Below, piece by piece: positions 11,510 to 22,659 of a stretch of 64,000 nucleotides of DNA. The notes under the pieces were generated by a model. It was not told the DNA's origin. It saw only the letters and a program-made list of their open reading frames with translations, and did no database searches. The DNA is from Ypsolopha sequella. Its lineage: Eukaryota > Arthropoda > Insecta > Lepidoptera > Ypsolophidae. Location of the stretch: assembly GCA_934047225.1 (NCBI GenBank), contig OW204001.1, positions 15,236,201-15,300,200 of the forward strand, written 5' to 3'. How positions within the stretch are numbered: the stretch's first letter is position 1; every line of letters starts with the position of its first letter. Made by a program: the position numbers and the translations under genes.

Positions 11510-11740
11510 TGTGTTCTCTCTCTACATACCCCTTTGGGAGACAAGCGTGAGCATAATATGTAGAACCAGAGTTTTAGAACGTGTCTCCTTCATGTAATCT
11601 TGACAGACAACCACGTACCCATCTGTGATCTGTGGTCTCTACACCCTTTTGGGAGACAGGCATGAGTATAATATGTACTTACAGAACCAGAGTTCAAGAA
11701 CTTGTCTTAATGTAATCTTGACAGACAAGCACGTACCCAG
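11510..11740. repeat. Two-copy tandem duplication, period 115 bp
   Basis: GGGAGACAAGCGTGAGCATA at 11536 and GGGAGACAGGCATGAGTATA at 11651 open two similar blocks. Each also contains AACCAGAGTT, GTAATCTTGACAGACAA and CACGTACCCA. The copies have diverged. No gene. Confidence 0.7.
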
Positions 11741-11744
11741 GATT

Positions 11745-12545
11745 TTTTGTTGGACGGGTCCAGGCAAATGATTGAAGTATCGCACAGATAAGGAAACATT
11801 TCTCGGAAATAAAAAGCAAACATTGACGTAAAACGTAAAACTTTTACGTCAATAAAAGCAAATCAATATGTCGAAATTATTTAGGAAATGTCACAGACAG
11901 AAAGGCATTTTGGCGCTGTATTTAGGGATTTTGTCATTTACTTGTCGTTGGCAGATCTTAGAATTGGGCATATCATGATCTGCCAAGGCATATCATGATC
12001 TGCTAAGGCATATCATATTTTTGTAAAACTAAAAAGTTCGCCTCGCTCCGCTTCGCTTGGCTCGGCACCCAAAATTTATTTACATGTAAAGATTTTCGAT
12101 TTCATACTTTACGATCTGTCCACGACATCTGTAACATTTTCGGGGAGGGGGGGGTCTGGATCGCCCCTGGGTAAGTCCATGTTAATATACTTTTCTATAA
12201 ATACATTAGATCAACGAGTATTAAGGTTTGTGGAAAGATAGGTACAGATTCAGCAACGAGATTATTTCAAGAGCTCTCACATATCATTGTCCTTTTCGTT
12301 AAGACTTACGGGTGCTACTCCAGGATTTAGTTCCTTAACTTAATACCTCTAGATCTTGTTAGTTATGTTTTACTTAGCTTTGGAGACGTGGAGTAACTTC
12401 GTTAAGTAGCTAGTCTGAGTAATGGTGATAATTGGTAATGTTAGATAAAAAAAGTTAATAAGCGTGTTCTTGTTAAAAGAAAAGTTGCCAGTGTTATAGC
12501 TCTTTTTTGCTATATTATTTTATACTTTGCATAAATATAATTACT
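11745..12545. other. Intergenic, nothing recognised
   Basis: Contains a small triplication of GGCATATCATGATCTG-like words (about 11967-12012). No gene supported. Confidence 0.4.
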
Positions 12546-12550
12546 CAATG

Positions 12551-12690
12551 AAACATTTTTAAAACGCTATATTTCGACCCCTCAGTGGGGTCGTCATCAG
12601 GCGAATAGAAAAATATAATATAAGTATAATATTTTTCTATTGACGACGACCCCACTGAGGGGTCGAAATATAGCATTTTAAAAATGTTTT
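12551..12690. repeat. Long palindrome with GACCCCTCAGTGGGGTC core
   Basis: The arm at 12551-12595 (AAACATTTTTAAAACGC onward to GGGGTCGTC) is mirrored at 12645-12690. The arms are about 45 bp and nearly perfect, and the spacer of about 50 bp is itself partly palindromic. A fold-back MITE. Confidence 0.8.
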
Positions 12691-12862
12691 AATAAAATAT
12701 TTTTTACAAAATACCATATTAGGGCTTTTTATTTTTTTATACTTTGCATAAATATAATTACTTAATGAAAAATTTTTATAAATATAAAAATAAATTTAAA
12801 CTTATGAAAAGTATAAAAAAATAAAAAGCCCTAATATGGTATTTTGTAAAAAATATTTTATT
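12691..12862. repeat. Second palindrome abutting the first
   Basis: The arm near 12690-12745 (AATAAAATATTTTTTACAAA, then ATTAGGGCTTTTTA) is mirrored at 12808-12862. It begins where the previous palindrome ends, so two fold-back units lie side by side. Confidence 0.75.
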
Positions 12863-12914
12863 AACATTTTGCTATATTAGAGAGATTTATTAATTTCTCC
12901 AGTTTCATTTTGTT

Positions 12915-13120
12915 TAGGGTTCTGTACCCGAAGAGTGCTAAACAGGACCCTATTACTAAGCTTCCGTTGTCTGTCTGTCACAGGAGACTACAGCTTCAGC
13001 CGTAATATAGGTAGTCAGAAGTTAAAATTTTCACAGAATACGTGGACTCTACCACGACAAATAATAATAATAATAATAATAAATCAAATCCGAGTATTGT
13101 ATGTCGCAGGCCAATAGTAT
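12915..13120. repeat. Lepidopteran GGGTTCCGTACC-type repeat, 5' part
   Basis: AGGGTTCTGTACCCGAAGAG, then GGACCCTATTACTAAG, CTGTCTGTCTGTC and GAAATTTTCACAG-like words, is the opening of a very common lepidopteran repeat also seen at 37617. An (ATA)n run lies inside. Confidence 0.65.
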
Positions 13121-13378
13121 AATTCTGCCATTTACAAACGGCGTCGTCAGTTTCTAAAGAATCTTCGTCAAATAGAAGAATTCGGAATTTTCTTATTTAG
13201 CTCGGCATACAGTAATTCTGTTAGAAGAATTATCTATTTACGTAAATCTTAACACGCTCCTCCTCGCTCCACTCGTAGTCACCCCTGTTTTATACTTTTT
13301 GGTGAATGACTTTCGATTTCAGTTTTCTAGAAAAAGTTTGCCGGGAAACCGACGACGCCTTTTTTAAACTGCAGAATT

Positions 13379-13815
13379 TTACTATTTGCCTGCCACATCT
13401 TCTTCTTCTTCTTCTTGGTGGGCTCGGTTTCCGCACCTAGTCTCTTACTTGGACCTTTGTGCGTGGAAAGTGTGGAGCCGGCTATTCCAGCCAGCCCAGC
13501 TCTCGCCAGCATCCCAAGAGGCGACCTAGGTCGCCACAGGATTGGCGAAGCGTCCCCGGTTCACCGAGGATCTTAGCCCGTTGTGTGCTGACGCCTACGC
13601 AGTCTATCGTCACGTGGGTCGGCGTTTCTTCGGTCTCCATACAAGCTCTGCATAGAGGACTGTCCGTCAGACCTATATTATAGAAATGTATGTTGAGGTT
13701 ACTATGTCCCGTAATTAGCCCTACCATCATGGGAAGGTTCAGCCTATTGAGACGAAGTAGTTTCTTTGTCAGGCGACGGTCCACGGTTGGTACATACAGA
13801 TTATGTTCCCACATA
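13379..13815 (-). pseudogene. LINE C-terminal RNase H-region remnant
   Basis: The minus-strand open frame (13814 down to 13482, 110 codons) contains LITGHSNLNIHFYNIGLTD, then SPLCRACMETEETPTHVTID with the zinc-knuckle-like CxxC...H...C spacing. This is characteristic of the C-terminal end of Jockey/CR1-type LINE ORF2 proteins. It ends GCWRELGWLE before a stop. An (AAG)n tract at 13400-13420 marks the 3' side. Only the tail is present, so it is a 5'-truncated copy. Confidence 0.8.
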
Positions 13816-13819
13816 TTTG

Positions 13820-14430
13820 TCTATACAATTACATGTAAAACTAGAAGAAAATGTTACTCACATTTAACTGATTTAATTTCCAAAATGGTTTCATAATACC
13901 ATAAAAACAACTTACCATGCAATAGAAAGAAAATACTAATAAAATATCCAATGCCCCAAATTAGCACCGCACAAGACCCAAATGAATTAATTAAACGATA
14001 ATTTCGTTCACTAAATCGTTCACAGGTCAGGGTGCCAAATAAGGGCTGAAGGAGCTGCTATTTGCATCTTCAGACACAAACGGATACGCTCCAGATCTCT
14101 TATGCGATGTGCCCTTTTAGCGCCACAGCTGTTGCTTTAGGGTTCTAGAGCAGGATATAAACACAGGTTACAATTAGATACGCTCCAAAGCTTTTAAGCA
14201 ACTAGTTGATGTTAGGTCGGGCGGTTGATATAATTTTCACCTTGTATACTCAACACAAAAAACCTCAAAATAATAGCACTTTTTTCAACGTTATTTGTTT
14301 CAACTCTATCTTAAAAAGTTTGGTCAGATTGTAATTGTAGTACATACCTACACTTTAGTAAAATTAAAAACTTTAAATTGAATTCCGTACACATATAATT
14401 TGTCAGGCGCTACCATATTGATGTTTTTAG
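13820..14430. other. Intergenic, nothing recognised
   Basis: No exon or clear repeat boundary seen. Confidence 0.35.
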
Positions 14431-14431
14431 G

Positions 14432-14520
14432 TTCCGTACCCACATATTGTATCCGTATTATGTGGTGGTACGGAACCCTTGCTACGCGAGTCCGAATCAC
14501 ACTTGCCCGCCTTTTTGTAA
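14432..14520. repeat. Lepidopteran GAGTCCGA...CACTTG repeat, 3' part
   Basis: GGTACGGAACCCTTGCTACG followed by CGAGTCCGAATCACACTTGC is a diverged 3' end of the same repeat family that ends at 39522. A second GGTTCCGTACCC stands just upstream. Confidence 0.65.
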
Positions 14521-14524
14521 ATAA

Positions 14525-15330
14525 CATTGTATAGGTATGTGATTCTTCGTGTGTACAAAACGAAGTATAAAATTCCTGACACGCAGGCGACCTATATTTT
14601 AGGATTCAGTGCGTAAAATGTAACATTGGTTATCGTAATAAACATTTTTTTGCTAAGAGAAGACATCACAAGTCATATAGGTAAATCAAAAGATATTTCC
14701 TACGTATTACAGAAATATCAGAGCCACAATAAATAGAGAGAATGTTTTCATATTTTTCCGTTGAAGCGTCTCGCTTCAAAACATACGAGTATAAACTTTC
14801 TGAGCCATCTTTCAATCAAAAGGAAACAAGAGCCCCAGGGAAATCAGGAACAGTTACAGAAGCTTGTCGACACACGACACATAACTACTGAACCCGTCAC
14901 AGAGAAATATTAGGTAAATATTACAAGAAAATATTCCTACTAAACTATTTTGGTATAAAAATGTAACAGGATAAACACTCTTAAACATATTTTATCCTAC
15001 TCCTCATCTCAGTATTTATTTTAATCATGCCAGGCGAGTAGGTATTTAATTTTACTAAAAGCGACGTTTTTTTTCTTCTGTTGTTGGTCCCATTGTACAA
15101 TAGAACAAAATGTTTCAACAGTCGAGTACCAGCACCATTAGCGGGTTAGAAATCACTAAATGTAATTAAAACTAAGATCCGAGTTATTTTTACTGTATTT
15201 GATTTTAATTTTAAGAAATGGATAATTATATTTGGAATCTTTATATCAGAGTACTAGCAATGAAATTTAAGCTGTGCACGGATCTGAACCTCGTCTGAAC
15301 GGGAGATTTGCTCTTCTCAAAGAATATAAT
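14525..15330. other. Intergenic, nothing recognised
   Basis: AT-rich; no exon supported. Confidence 0.35.
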
Positions 15331-15334
15331 TTCT

Positions 15335-15480
15335 ATAATACAATACAATACAATACAATATAGCCTTATTGTCACACCACAAAAAAAAAGAATACAATAA
15401 GTTGAACTTAAAAGTACGAGTACAAAGGGTAAGTATAATATCGCTTAAAGCGAAATGGTAATTGTAAGATAGGATTGCTG
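15335..15480. repeat. Retroelement 3'-end repeat with (CAATA)n
   Basis: An AATAC(AATAC)n run precedes TAGCCTTATTGTCACACCAC and ends in ATATCGCTTAAAGCGAAATG, the same end type as at 5125-5400 and 44840-44950. Confidence 0.55.
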
Positions 15481-15484
15481 AAGA

Positions 15485-16260
15485 GGCGGTGTAGATGGAA
15501 AATAAGGTATATAGAATAGTAGCAAAGTAACATAAATAATAGTACATACATATACCTACCTACATACATAATTGTAATTGCTAGTTGACTTTTTCATTTT
15601 GTAATGTCTAATAATAATCAAACATTACCTTACAATAATTAACACCAAAATATACGTGCACATTGTACACCATATTATTTCGTGTGCAAAAATTCTTGCA
15701 ATCAAATTAAAAGAGCTCCCAGAAGTAAAGTAGAGAGCCAATTAAATTATTCCCGGAGTGAGTTGCGCGTTAACTTTGTTTTTGTTGACATTAAAAGCTC
15801 TTTGTTGATTTTGATAACTGGTGTTGGTTTAATCATTTTAAAAGTTTAATTAGGTATCTTATAGGTATCCCATAGCATAATAGCCTAAAACCTGCAACGG
15901 TCATATAATACCACACTTCTAACTTGCAGCGTTGTCATAACAGTTATAATTTAATAATACGGTACCATAAAAAGTGGTACATAGACCAATTTTTTGGGTT
16001 TAATTTGTAGAATAACTAGAGATATTTTTAACGTTATTTAGACACTATCTAAGTAAACGATTAGGCAAAATATAGATCCATCTAATAGTCGACGCGCAAA
16101 CTGCACATATTTACCTTCTGTGAGATTTTTTGTGAAGGGAATGTTCGAATATGTAGAGTTCCTTTATTGTAGGCTACAAAATGGTGTAGAAACGGGTGTT
16201 TAACTTCAAATTGCGCTTTTTGGTTTTCATAACATCAAAATAATTTTAAATGAACTTCTT
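15485..16260. other. Intergenic, nothing recognised
   Basis: No exon or repeat boundary supported. Confidence 0.35.
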
Positions 16261-16640
16261 AGTAGTAGTTTAGGCTACAAGGGCAAAAAGAAATAAATCA
16301 CGAGGACGATTTATAACACGAGCGCAGCGAGTGTTTTAAACCTAACCGAGTAATTTATTGCTCTTACGCCCGTGTATCATACTACGTTTTTCAATGCATG
16401 GTGTGAGGAAATAAAACAAATATAATCTTGTGAACTTTAAATTATGATTGGCTTAAAAGGACTGTATCCAGAGCCGTTAAACAGTGGAAAAAAAGTATAA
16501 CATTTATGGTACACAGGAAAGGTTGCAGGTTAGCAAACTTCTCATAAATAACTTAAAAAAAAAAGCCCTAGGGCAAAATAATCGACTTTCTGTCTGGTTT
16601 TGATGCATAAAAAGTGGGCCTTTACGAGTACTTGCATTGA
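16261..16640. repeat. Dispersed repeat, copy A (about 0.4 kb)
   Basis: Contains ACACGAGCGCAGCGAGTGTT, GTAATTTATTGCTCTTACGC and AAAAGCCCTAGGGCAAAATA. The same words occur in inverted orientation at 51850-52266. Boundaries approximate; no ORF; family unknown. Confidence 0.7.
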
Positions 16641-16780
16641 AAAAATAATTTTGAAATCTATCGTATCAAATGAAAGGCTGCATGGGCTGATTGTAAAAAT
16701 ATACTACATAATTACATTTCCGCCACTTATTTCCTAAAAAGGAAAAAAATATATTATTTTTAAAATTCCTTTCATGAACT

Positions 16781-16923
16781 TATAGTCGAGGAGTGAACTG
16801 TATTCTTTTTAGAGAAAAAGTAAACCCGATACTATACCATTATGTAGCTTACAACAGATTCCACATAGTTGCACCTTCCCTTCACAAAAATCCCACAGAT
16901 TACAGTTTGCTCCTCGACTATAT
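16781..16923. repeat. Fold-back element
   Basis: TATAGTCGAGGAGTGAACTGTA near 16781 is mirrored by TTACAGTTTGCTCCTCGACTAT near 16899. Arms of about 22 bp. Confidence 0.6.
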
Positions 16924-16994
16924 AAGTCAAGTTTTAAACTTATTTTGCAATTATTTTACAAAGACAAAAAGAATTAAATATAAAATATAGTTAT

Positions 16995-17205
16995 ATGTTT
17001 TCTGTTTAAATATAAATATAGTACTGATAGATACGATATTACAAATATAAAGTAATTTCAAGATATATTTTTTACGCTTTTATATTATATATGTTAATGT
17101 CAACCGATGCCGGGTCCAGATCGGACCCGAAATATATCTTGAAATTACTTTATATTTGTATTATCGTATCTATCAGTATATTTATATTTAAACAAAAAAC
17201 ATTGA
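16995..17205. mobile_element. Fold-back element of the GGGTCC...GGACCC family, full copy
   Basis: The left arm 16996-17070 includes ACTGATAGATACGATATTAC and AAGTAATTTCAAGATATATT. The right arm 17131-17203 is its inverse. The loop holds GCCGGGTCCAGATCGGACCC, a palindrome in itself. Partial relatives lie at 28610-28700 and 59838-59900. Confidence 0.75.
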
Positions 17206-17209
17206 AAGC

Positions 17210-17685
17210 TGTTGTAGTGTATTTAATTTAAGAAAATATATATTTATAGGGACTTATTTAAGAATGTAGGTTATATTTTGCTACCATAAATACCTTTACT
17301 ATTAATATCGTAGAATTAACGACGAGGGCACCAGATGTTGCTGATATTATTATAGCCTACATGGCTCTTTATTTGGTTGTTGTCATCGCATCTTCATTAC
17401 TGTAATGTAATGGGGTTTCTTTGTGGGCTCAACAAAAATCCTATGGGAAATCTCAATCAATCAATGAAGTACTAAACCAAAGTTAGTTTTTACGTGGATA
17501 GATGTAGATGGAACGGTTCTCTTATTTTATTCAATGATGTTTATTATTAAATAATAATGTATTATTTGTTATGTATCGTATGTGTAATGATTGTTTGTAA
17601 GAACAATTTAATGCCTCCGTCATTAAAATATTCTTATAAACAAACAAAACGTTTGACTTTTAGCTTTGTGCCTACGATACTTTTT
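17210..17685. other. Intergenic, nothing recognised
   Basis: One short stem (TTGTTTGTAAGAACAATTTAATG and its near-inverse, 17592-17645). No gene supported. Confidence 0.35.
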
Positions 17686-17689
17686 CCGG

Positions 17690-17995
17690 GACTACCCAAT
17701 AATGATCCACAGCATGTGGCTGAGGCATAACCAGTCGGCCAAAGCTTCAGGCTTTGAGAGGCGCGCCAAGCAGTTCTTCTTGCGACGGCGCCGGCAGAGA
17801 GAACAAATGTATGAAGTTATATAGAGCCGGCCATGAGTCGCGTGTCTTGTCCGGCTTCGAGTGACTTGCGAAACAGAGATCGAGCGCACAGGACGAACCT
17901 AGTGTCGAGCGCTTTGATCGAGCGAGCGCGCAATACATCCGATGCGGTGGAAGGCGCTGACGGGTGTCGTGGCAGGGCAAAGCCGATATCGACCG
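17690..17995. other. GC-rich, CpG-rich block of unknown nature
   Basis: A 300-bp island with many CG dinucleotides (GGCGCGCCAAGC, GATCGAGCGAGCGCGC, AGGCGCTGACGGGTG) between AT-rich flanks. Two overlapping minus-strand frames of 65 and 77 codons look incidental. It could be a promoter or leader piece of an LTR element, or a 5' exon. I do not recognise it. Confidence 0.35.
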
Positions 17996-18226
17996 TCTAA
18001 TAAATGCGTAAAATCTTGTTTACTTTTGTATTTGAATTATTTTTTAATTTGATTTACTATTGTGTTTTAACTTTTGTAACTTTTATAACATGTGACATGT
18101 TAAAATCTAACTATGTCCTATTTTGACATGTAATACTTTTAGGTATCTTTATTAATAGTTTTATTTTTTAATAACTAAGTAATTAAGTAATTATTAGGTC
18201 TTTACATATGAAATTCGTGTTTTCTA

Positions 18227-18345
18227 TACAGAATTTGAAGGAAACTTAGTTTTCAGTATTTTTTTTGGAGCGATAAATGCAAATACAGAATTTGAAGGAA
18301 ACTCAATTTTCAGTATTTTTTTTTTGGAGCGATAAATCCAAATTT
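18227..18345. repeat. Two-copy tandem repeat, period 57 bp
   Basis: TACAGAATTTGAAGGAAACT begins at 18227 and again at 18284. Each copy continues with TTTTCAGTATTTTTTTT and GGAGCGATAAAT. The copies are nearly identical, so the duplication is young. Confidence 0.85.
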
Positions 18346-18349
18346 TATC

Positions 18350-19245
18350 ATTTCTTACGTGGACGTATAAGACAACATTAAGCTAACAGCAACATTAATT
18401 CAATTTTTGAAAAGTGTCAGCTGCTAAACATCATTACGAATCTTAAGATGGAAATGAATGGCATTTAGGACGAACTGTTTTTGAAAATGAAAACGAATTT
18501 TAATAAGTAGATGTGAAACCTTGAAATCAACTTTCAAACAAAAAACAAATAATTGAAATTGCTATTGAATTACAGGAATTATGAACTCATGAATCTGTAA
18601 GAAAATTTCGGCAATGTCATAGGTTATATTATTTACATTCTATGTACTTAAAAAAATGTATTGACATGTAATTAACATTATGAATAAATTGGTTATGATT
18701 AAATATCCGAAACGTTGGCGATGACACAAACAGGATTAAGGGTAAAGGTGTTGGGCTGACTTATGATGACGATAAATTAAAGTCCATAACAAAGACCAAG
18801 ATTGTGGAAGTGGCCTTAGCAGGTGTCTACCTACTTCCTTCGGTAGTTCATGAATCAACTATTGAATCAACTATATACCTAGTGAAATATTAAAATTTCC
18901 AAGATAGATTTCTGCTTATAAATTTAATAAGTATATAAGGTTAATATATAATATTAGTATTAATATTATTAATATTAGGTGGCGAAACTGAAAACGTAGG
19001 TAGTACTAGTCTATATGAACAACTATTTGTATGGAAGCTAAGCGAAATTCGTAACTTTTTTTCACTTCCTCCCATGCAAATTGCCCCGATCAGCTGCAGG
19101 CCCAGTATGGAAAGTGGAAAAAAAAAGTCAAGAATTTTGCACGATCCTAATAGAAAAAGTTGTTTATATGGACATGTTCTACATATGTTTTGAATTTCGC
19201 CAACTAATTTAATTTAACCTTGTATACAGAGGAAAAAGCGAGGGA
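18350..19245. other. Intergenic, nothing recognised
   Basis: No exon supported. Confidence 0.35.
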
Positions 19246-19250
19246 GTTAT

Positions 19251-19515
19251 ACAAGGTGTAACAGAAAGGTGTAACCATATTTGAAGAGCTTATTCAGTCA
19301 ATGGCATAGAACAACTTTTACTATGGAGCCAACCTCGAAATCTCAAAAAAAAAATCTGCCCTTCCATACATTTCGGCCGAGCGGCATTGCATTTTTTTAT
19401 GAAACAGTAAAAAAATTTTTTCGAGATACAGGTTTTGTTCCATAGTTAAAGTTGTTCTATACCATTGACTGAATAAGCTCTTCAAATATGGTTACACCTT
19501 TCTGTTACACCTTGT
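19251..19515. mobile_element. MITE with ~80-bp terminal inverted repeats
   Basis: ACAAGGTGTAACAGAAAGGT at the left is the exact inverse of ACCTTTCTGTTACACCTTGT at the right. The arms continue through CATATTTGAAGAGCTTATTC and CATAGAACAACTTTTA. The interior is about 100 bp without an ORF. The arms are nearly identical, so the insertion is relatively young. Confidence 0.85.
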
Positions 19516-19519
19516 GTAG

Positions 19520-21180
19520 AGTCCTGAGTAAAGCGAGGGGTTCAAGCTGCCCAAGACAAAGACAGGCTTTATTCCAGAGGAGCATATTCTAATTTTCACA
19601 CCTTCTGCGAGACAATAAAAAGCTCGATATTTTTTATAAAATTCACTGACAATCACAGCACCAAACACCGTCTTTTGTTTCACATTCTTTGTAAACGCTT
19701 TTTTTTTTTTTTGTTGAACTCTGCTTATGGTGGCCAGTTCGATTTTCGAACAAACCTCTTTACAATCCCATATGGGCATTTGTTTTCCACGAGTTTCCAC
19801 ACGAATTTGACGTTCCAAATTTAAATCACTTTAATCCTTAGGGATTTTCATATAACTTTATATCCCTTGAGATAATAATGCGTTACTTTACTTTGAGGTT
19901 GCATGATATGTAATTGGACATTGTCGAGCAGGTGGTGTGAAAAATTACTTTTTTATTTACTACAACTTGCACTATAGAGTTCATCATCAGTATCAGAAGT
20001 TTTATTAATAAACTGGTCTGCCACATCATCCATGATATGGTCAAGATTCATAAGGTGTTCTTCTTTTTTTTAGGTGTGTGATTTACAGCCTGCCCATTCT
20101 ACATTTTTGTTACACGGGTCAACCCTTTTTTAGCTACTGTTTAATCTCCACCAATTCAAATATTTTATTATTTCTCGCCACATGTGCCCAATAAATTCTG
20201 TTGGTATTGCGGCAGTCTGAGAACTGTTATGCCTTGAGCGACTGCCACTTCATCTACGGTATATTTGATAAATTGCCCCTTTTTTCTTTTTACAATTTCC
20301 ATTAGAACTGTTTTAACCATGTTCTGTTCAAACTATATTTTTTCAGAGGTAAGCCAACTTTGGATTGAATATCATTAGAAAGAAAGTTTTCGTTTATGTT
20401 TCGTAAAAAAACCGTTTGCGGATCCATTTTATAGTTTAGTAGAAAAGACAACAAAATAAAAGAAAAAAATCAAGAAATATAACTAAAGTAACGAAAACTA
20501 AGAAAATACCTAACAACAAAGCAAATAATAAACAAGGAACACAAATCGCATATATGTATGTATAACATTCGAGAACTCAAGATAGAAACCGACTGAGGCC
20601 ATTTATTTAATCAATAAAATGTGTCAAGTTATTTCTGGCAAATCAGCATTTATAATACCCACGGTATGAAAACTCGACTTTTTCAATCGTCATTTCAGGA
20701 AAAGTTTTCTAATATAAAATTGACAAACCTTACAAAACAATGAGGTTGTGTATATTTTTTATAACGTGGCTTTTATTTAATAAAAAAGTTTAAATAATCT
20801 TGAATTGGATTTATTTCATCCCATTTGTTGTACTTTTGAAATGTTTTAACGTGCCTATATTTATTTTTGTCGTGAGGAAGCTTTTGTTGACTCGTTGGGT
20901 TTTTTAGAGATATCGCTACACTCTATCTGTCATCAGTCTCTCGAATTAGCGGCACTATATAGTTTAATACTTAATACTTATGGCCAAGTCTGCACAAAGA
21001 AATGCTAAATTTTTAATTGAAAGTTTAAATATCGAATTCAATAAGGTTAAGGGGGAGCGATTCGTGTCTACTACGAGACGCACAACTTGAGATTGTTCTT
21101 ATTTTTGTGTGAGGCCCGTCTCCTACATGAAAGCTAAAAACAGTAGTAAAACTATATTTTCGATATCTCAAAAAATTACG
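19520..21180. other. Intergenic, nothing recognised
   Basis: A minus-strand frame of 108 codons (19818 down to 19492) overlaps the MITE and has no recognisable domain. No gene supported. Confidence 0.4.
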
Positions 21181-21187
21181 AAGTTAT

Positions 21188-21390
21188 TGGCAATTAAAAT
21201 GACCTTAACGGCATGTATTGTGCATGTAAAAAGATTTGATATTTGAAATTTTGCTAGCTATTTTAGTTTTTTTTATAAAAATTATAAAACTAACATTTTT
21301 CGCATTCGCCCTGAATCCGCTCCTCTCGCACTGAGCGTGTTTTCGCTTGGAGTGACAGTGACAAAAATGAAATTCGCATAGTCTCTTACG
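21188..21390 (-). repeat. Diverged member of the TTAAGAGGC MITE variant
   Basis: Reading on the minus strand, TAAGAGACTATGCGAATTTC, then GTCACTGTCACTCCAAGCG and GTGCGAGAGG match the start of the element at 51208-51624. The far end is degraded. Confidence 0.5.
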
Positions 21391-22189
21391 ACCAAATCCT
21401 TGTTTTGTACAAAAATAAACATTTCGACACCGATGGGGTTGCAGAGGTGTTCCCAAGTGTGAACTTTAAAATGCAAATCGCAATCTACGACCGTCACCGA
21501 CTGTTAACATGTCCCAAACTTTAAAGATTAGGTTTAAATAATTCAAAAAAATACTATTAACCCTAAAACTACTGACAGTCCCAATTGGGACAAACGTGCA
21601 TTGTTCTTTAATTGTTTTTTTTTTTACATTTTTTATTCTCAGTTTGTCTTGATTAAGTTGTAGACTTGTATGTATAAAAGCGCACCATTTCACTGGAATC
21701 CCGATACAATTTTTATCTTAAATAATTTTAAATTATGTAAATTTTAATGTACTCGGGTGTTAAGTATTTTATTATTTACAGAAAGTGACGTCGTGATATG
21801 AGGTTTAACGGTCACCCGGATCCTTGTCAGACTTTAGGATACTTGTAATGACGTCACTGAACTTCAAATTAAAGACATCACTTTTTAATTATAAAAACAG
21901 TTTTTGAATAATTGGCGAAAAATTGGTCGAAAAAAAGAAGAGCCCTATTGATATTGATCCATTAAAGTGAGTGAACTTTACAAGAAGAACCTATGTGAGC
22001 TGCTGACATGTACAAAAGCTAAACCATATACAATTTGAATTAATAATGAAAGACTCGATACTTGTTTTGTAGATAAAAGGCAATGGTAAACGGCAGCTTG
22101 AAACATTACATCAAAGATGGCGTCGTCTTCACCATCATTGTTTAGTACTGAGTCTCAATTGAATAAACGGGATGTATATAAATGGATTT

Positions 22190-22410
22190 TAAAAGGCTTA
22201 GCTTTAAAATTAATACTTTGCACCATCGAACTATATGTATTCTATCCCTGCTTTGCACTATAATATTAATACTTCCAGTTAAAAATAATTGTTTGCACTT
22301 TAATTTTAATACTTTCAGCTTTATAATTTGCTTTGTCTATTATGAAAACAATAGTTTGCAGTATTATTTTGATACTTTCAGATTTAAAATTTCCCTTCCT
22401 TAAAAATAAT
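22190..22410. repeat. Degenerate tandem repeat, ~55-60-bp period
   Basis: TTAATACTTTGCACCATCGA, TTAATACTTCCAGTTAAAA, TTAATACTTTCAGCTTTATA and TTGATACTTTCAGATTTAAA recur, alternating with TTTGCA-containing spacers. The 73-codon frame across it is therefore repeat sequence. Confidence 0.55.
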
Positions 22411-22478
22411 TTTGTACAATAATCAAGTATTAGTATTGTAGTACATTACGCAGTAGTATATTTCGTGACGAGTATAAA

Positions 22479-22548
22479 ATGGCGGATTTTCTTACACGAG
22501 GAATGAAGCTAACGTCGTCGGCGAACGTCGAAAGCTTACATTCCGAAG
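22479..22548 (+). CDS. Predicted first coding exon of an unidentified gene
   Basis: The context AAAATGG opens a frame reading MADFLTRGMKLTSS, then ANVESLHSE (23 codons plus one base). It ends at a strong donor, GTAAGAAAA, giving a phase-1 intron. The exon and the next 120 bp are rich in CG dinucleotides, which often marks a 5' gene end. A possible partner exon follows a polypyrimidine tract and CAG at 22649 and would continue in frame as GFGRPLLFVASIIL, but it soon meets a stop and may be chance. I do not recognise the protein. Later exons were not found, so the gene could have a very long intron or this could be a false positive. Confidence 0.4.
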
Positions 22549-22659
22549 GTAAGAAAACCCATTTTTACTCGTTGCGAACGATACTTTTTCTACTACCTGA
22601 TTTATGTATTTAACAAAGCGCGGCGCGGTTTTACCTTTTTTTTTTCAGGCTTCGGCCGG

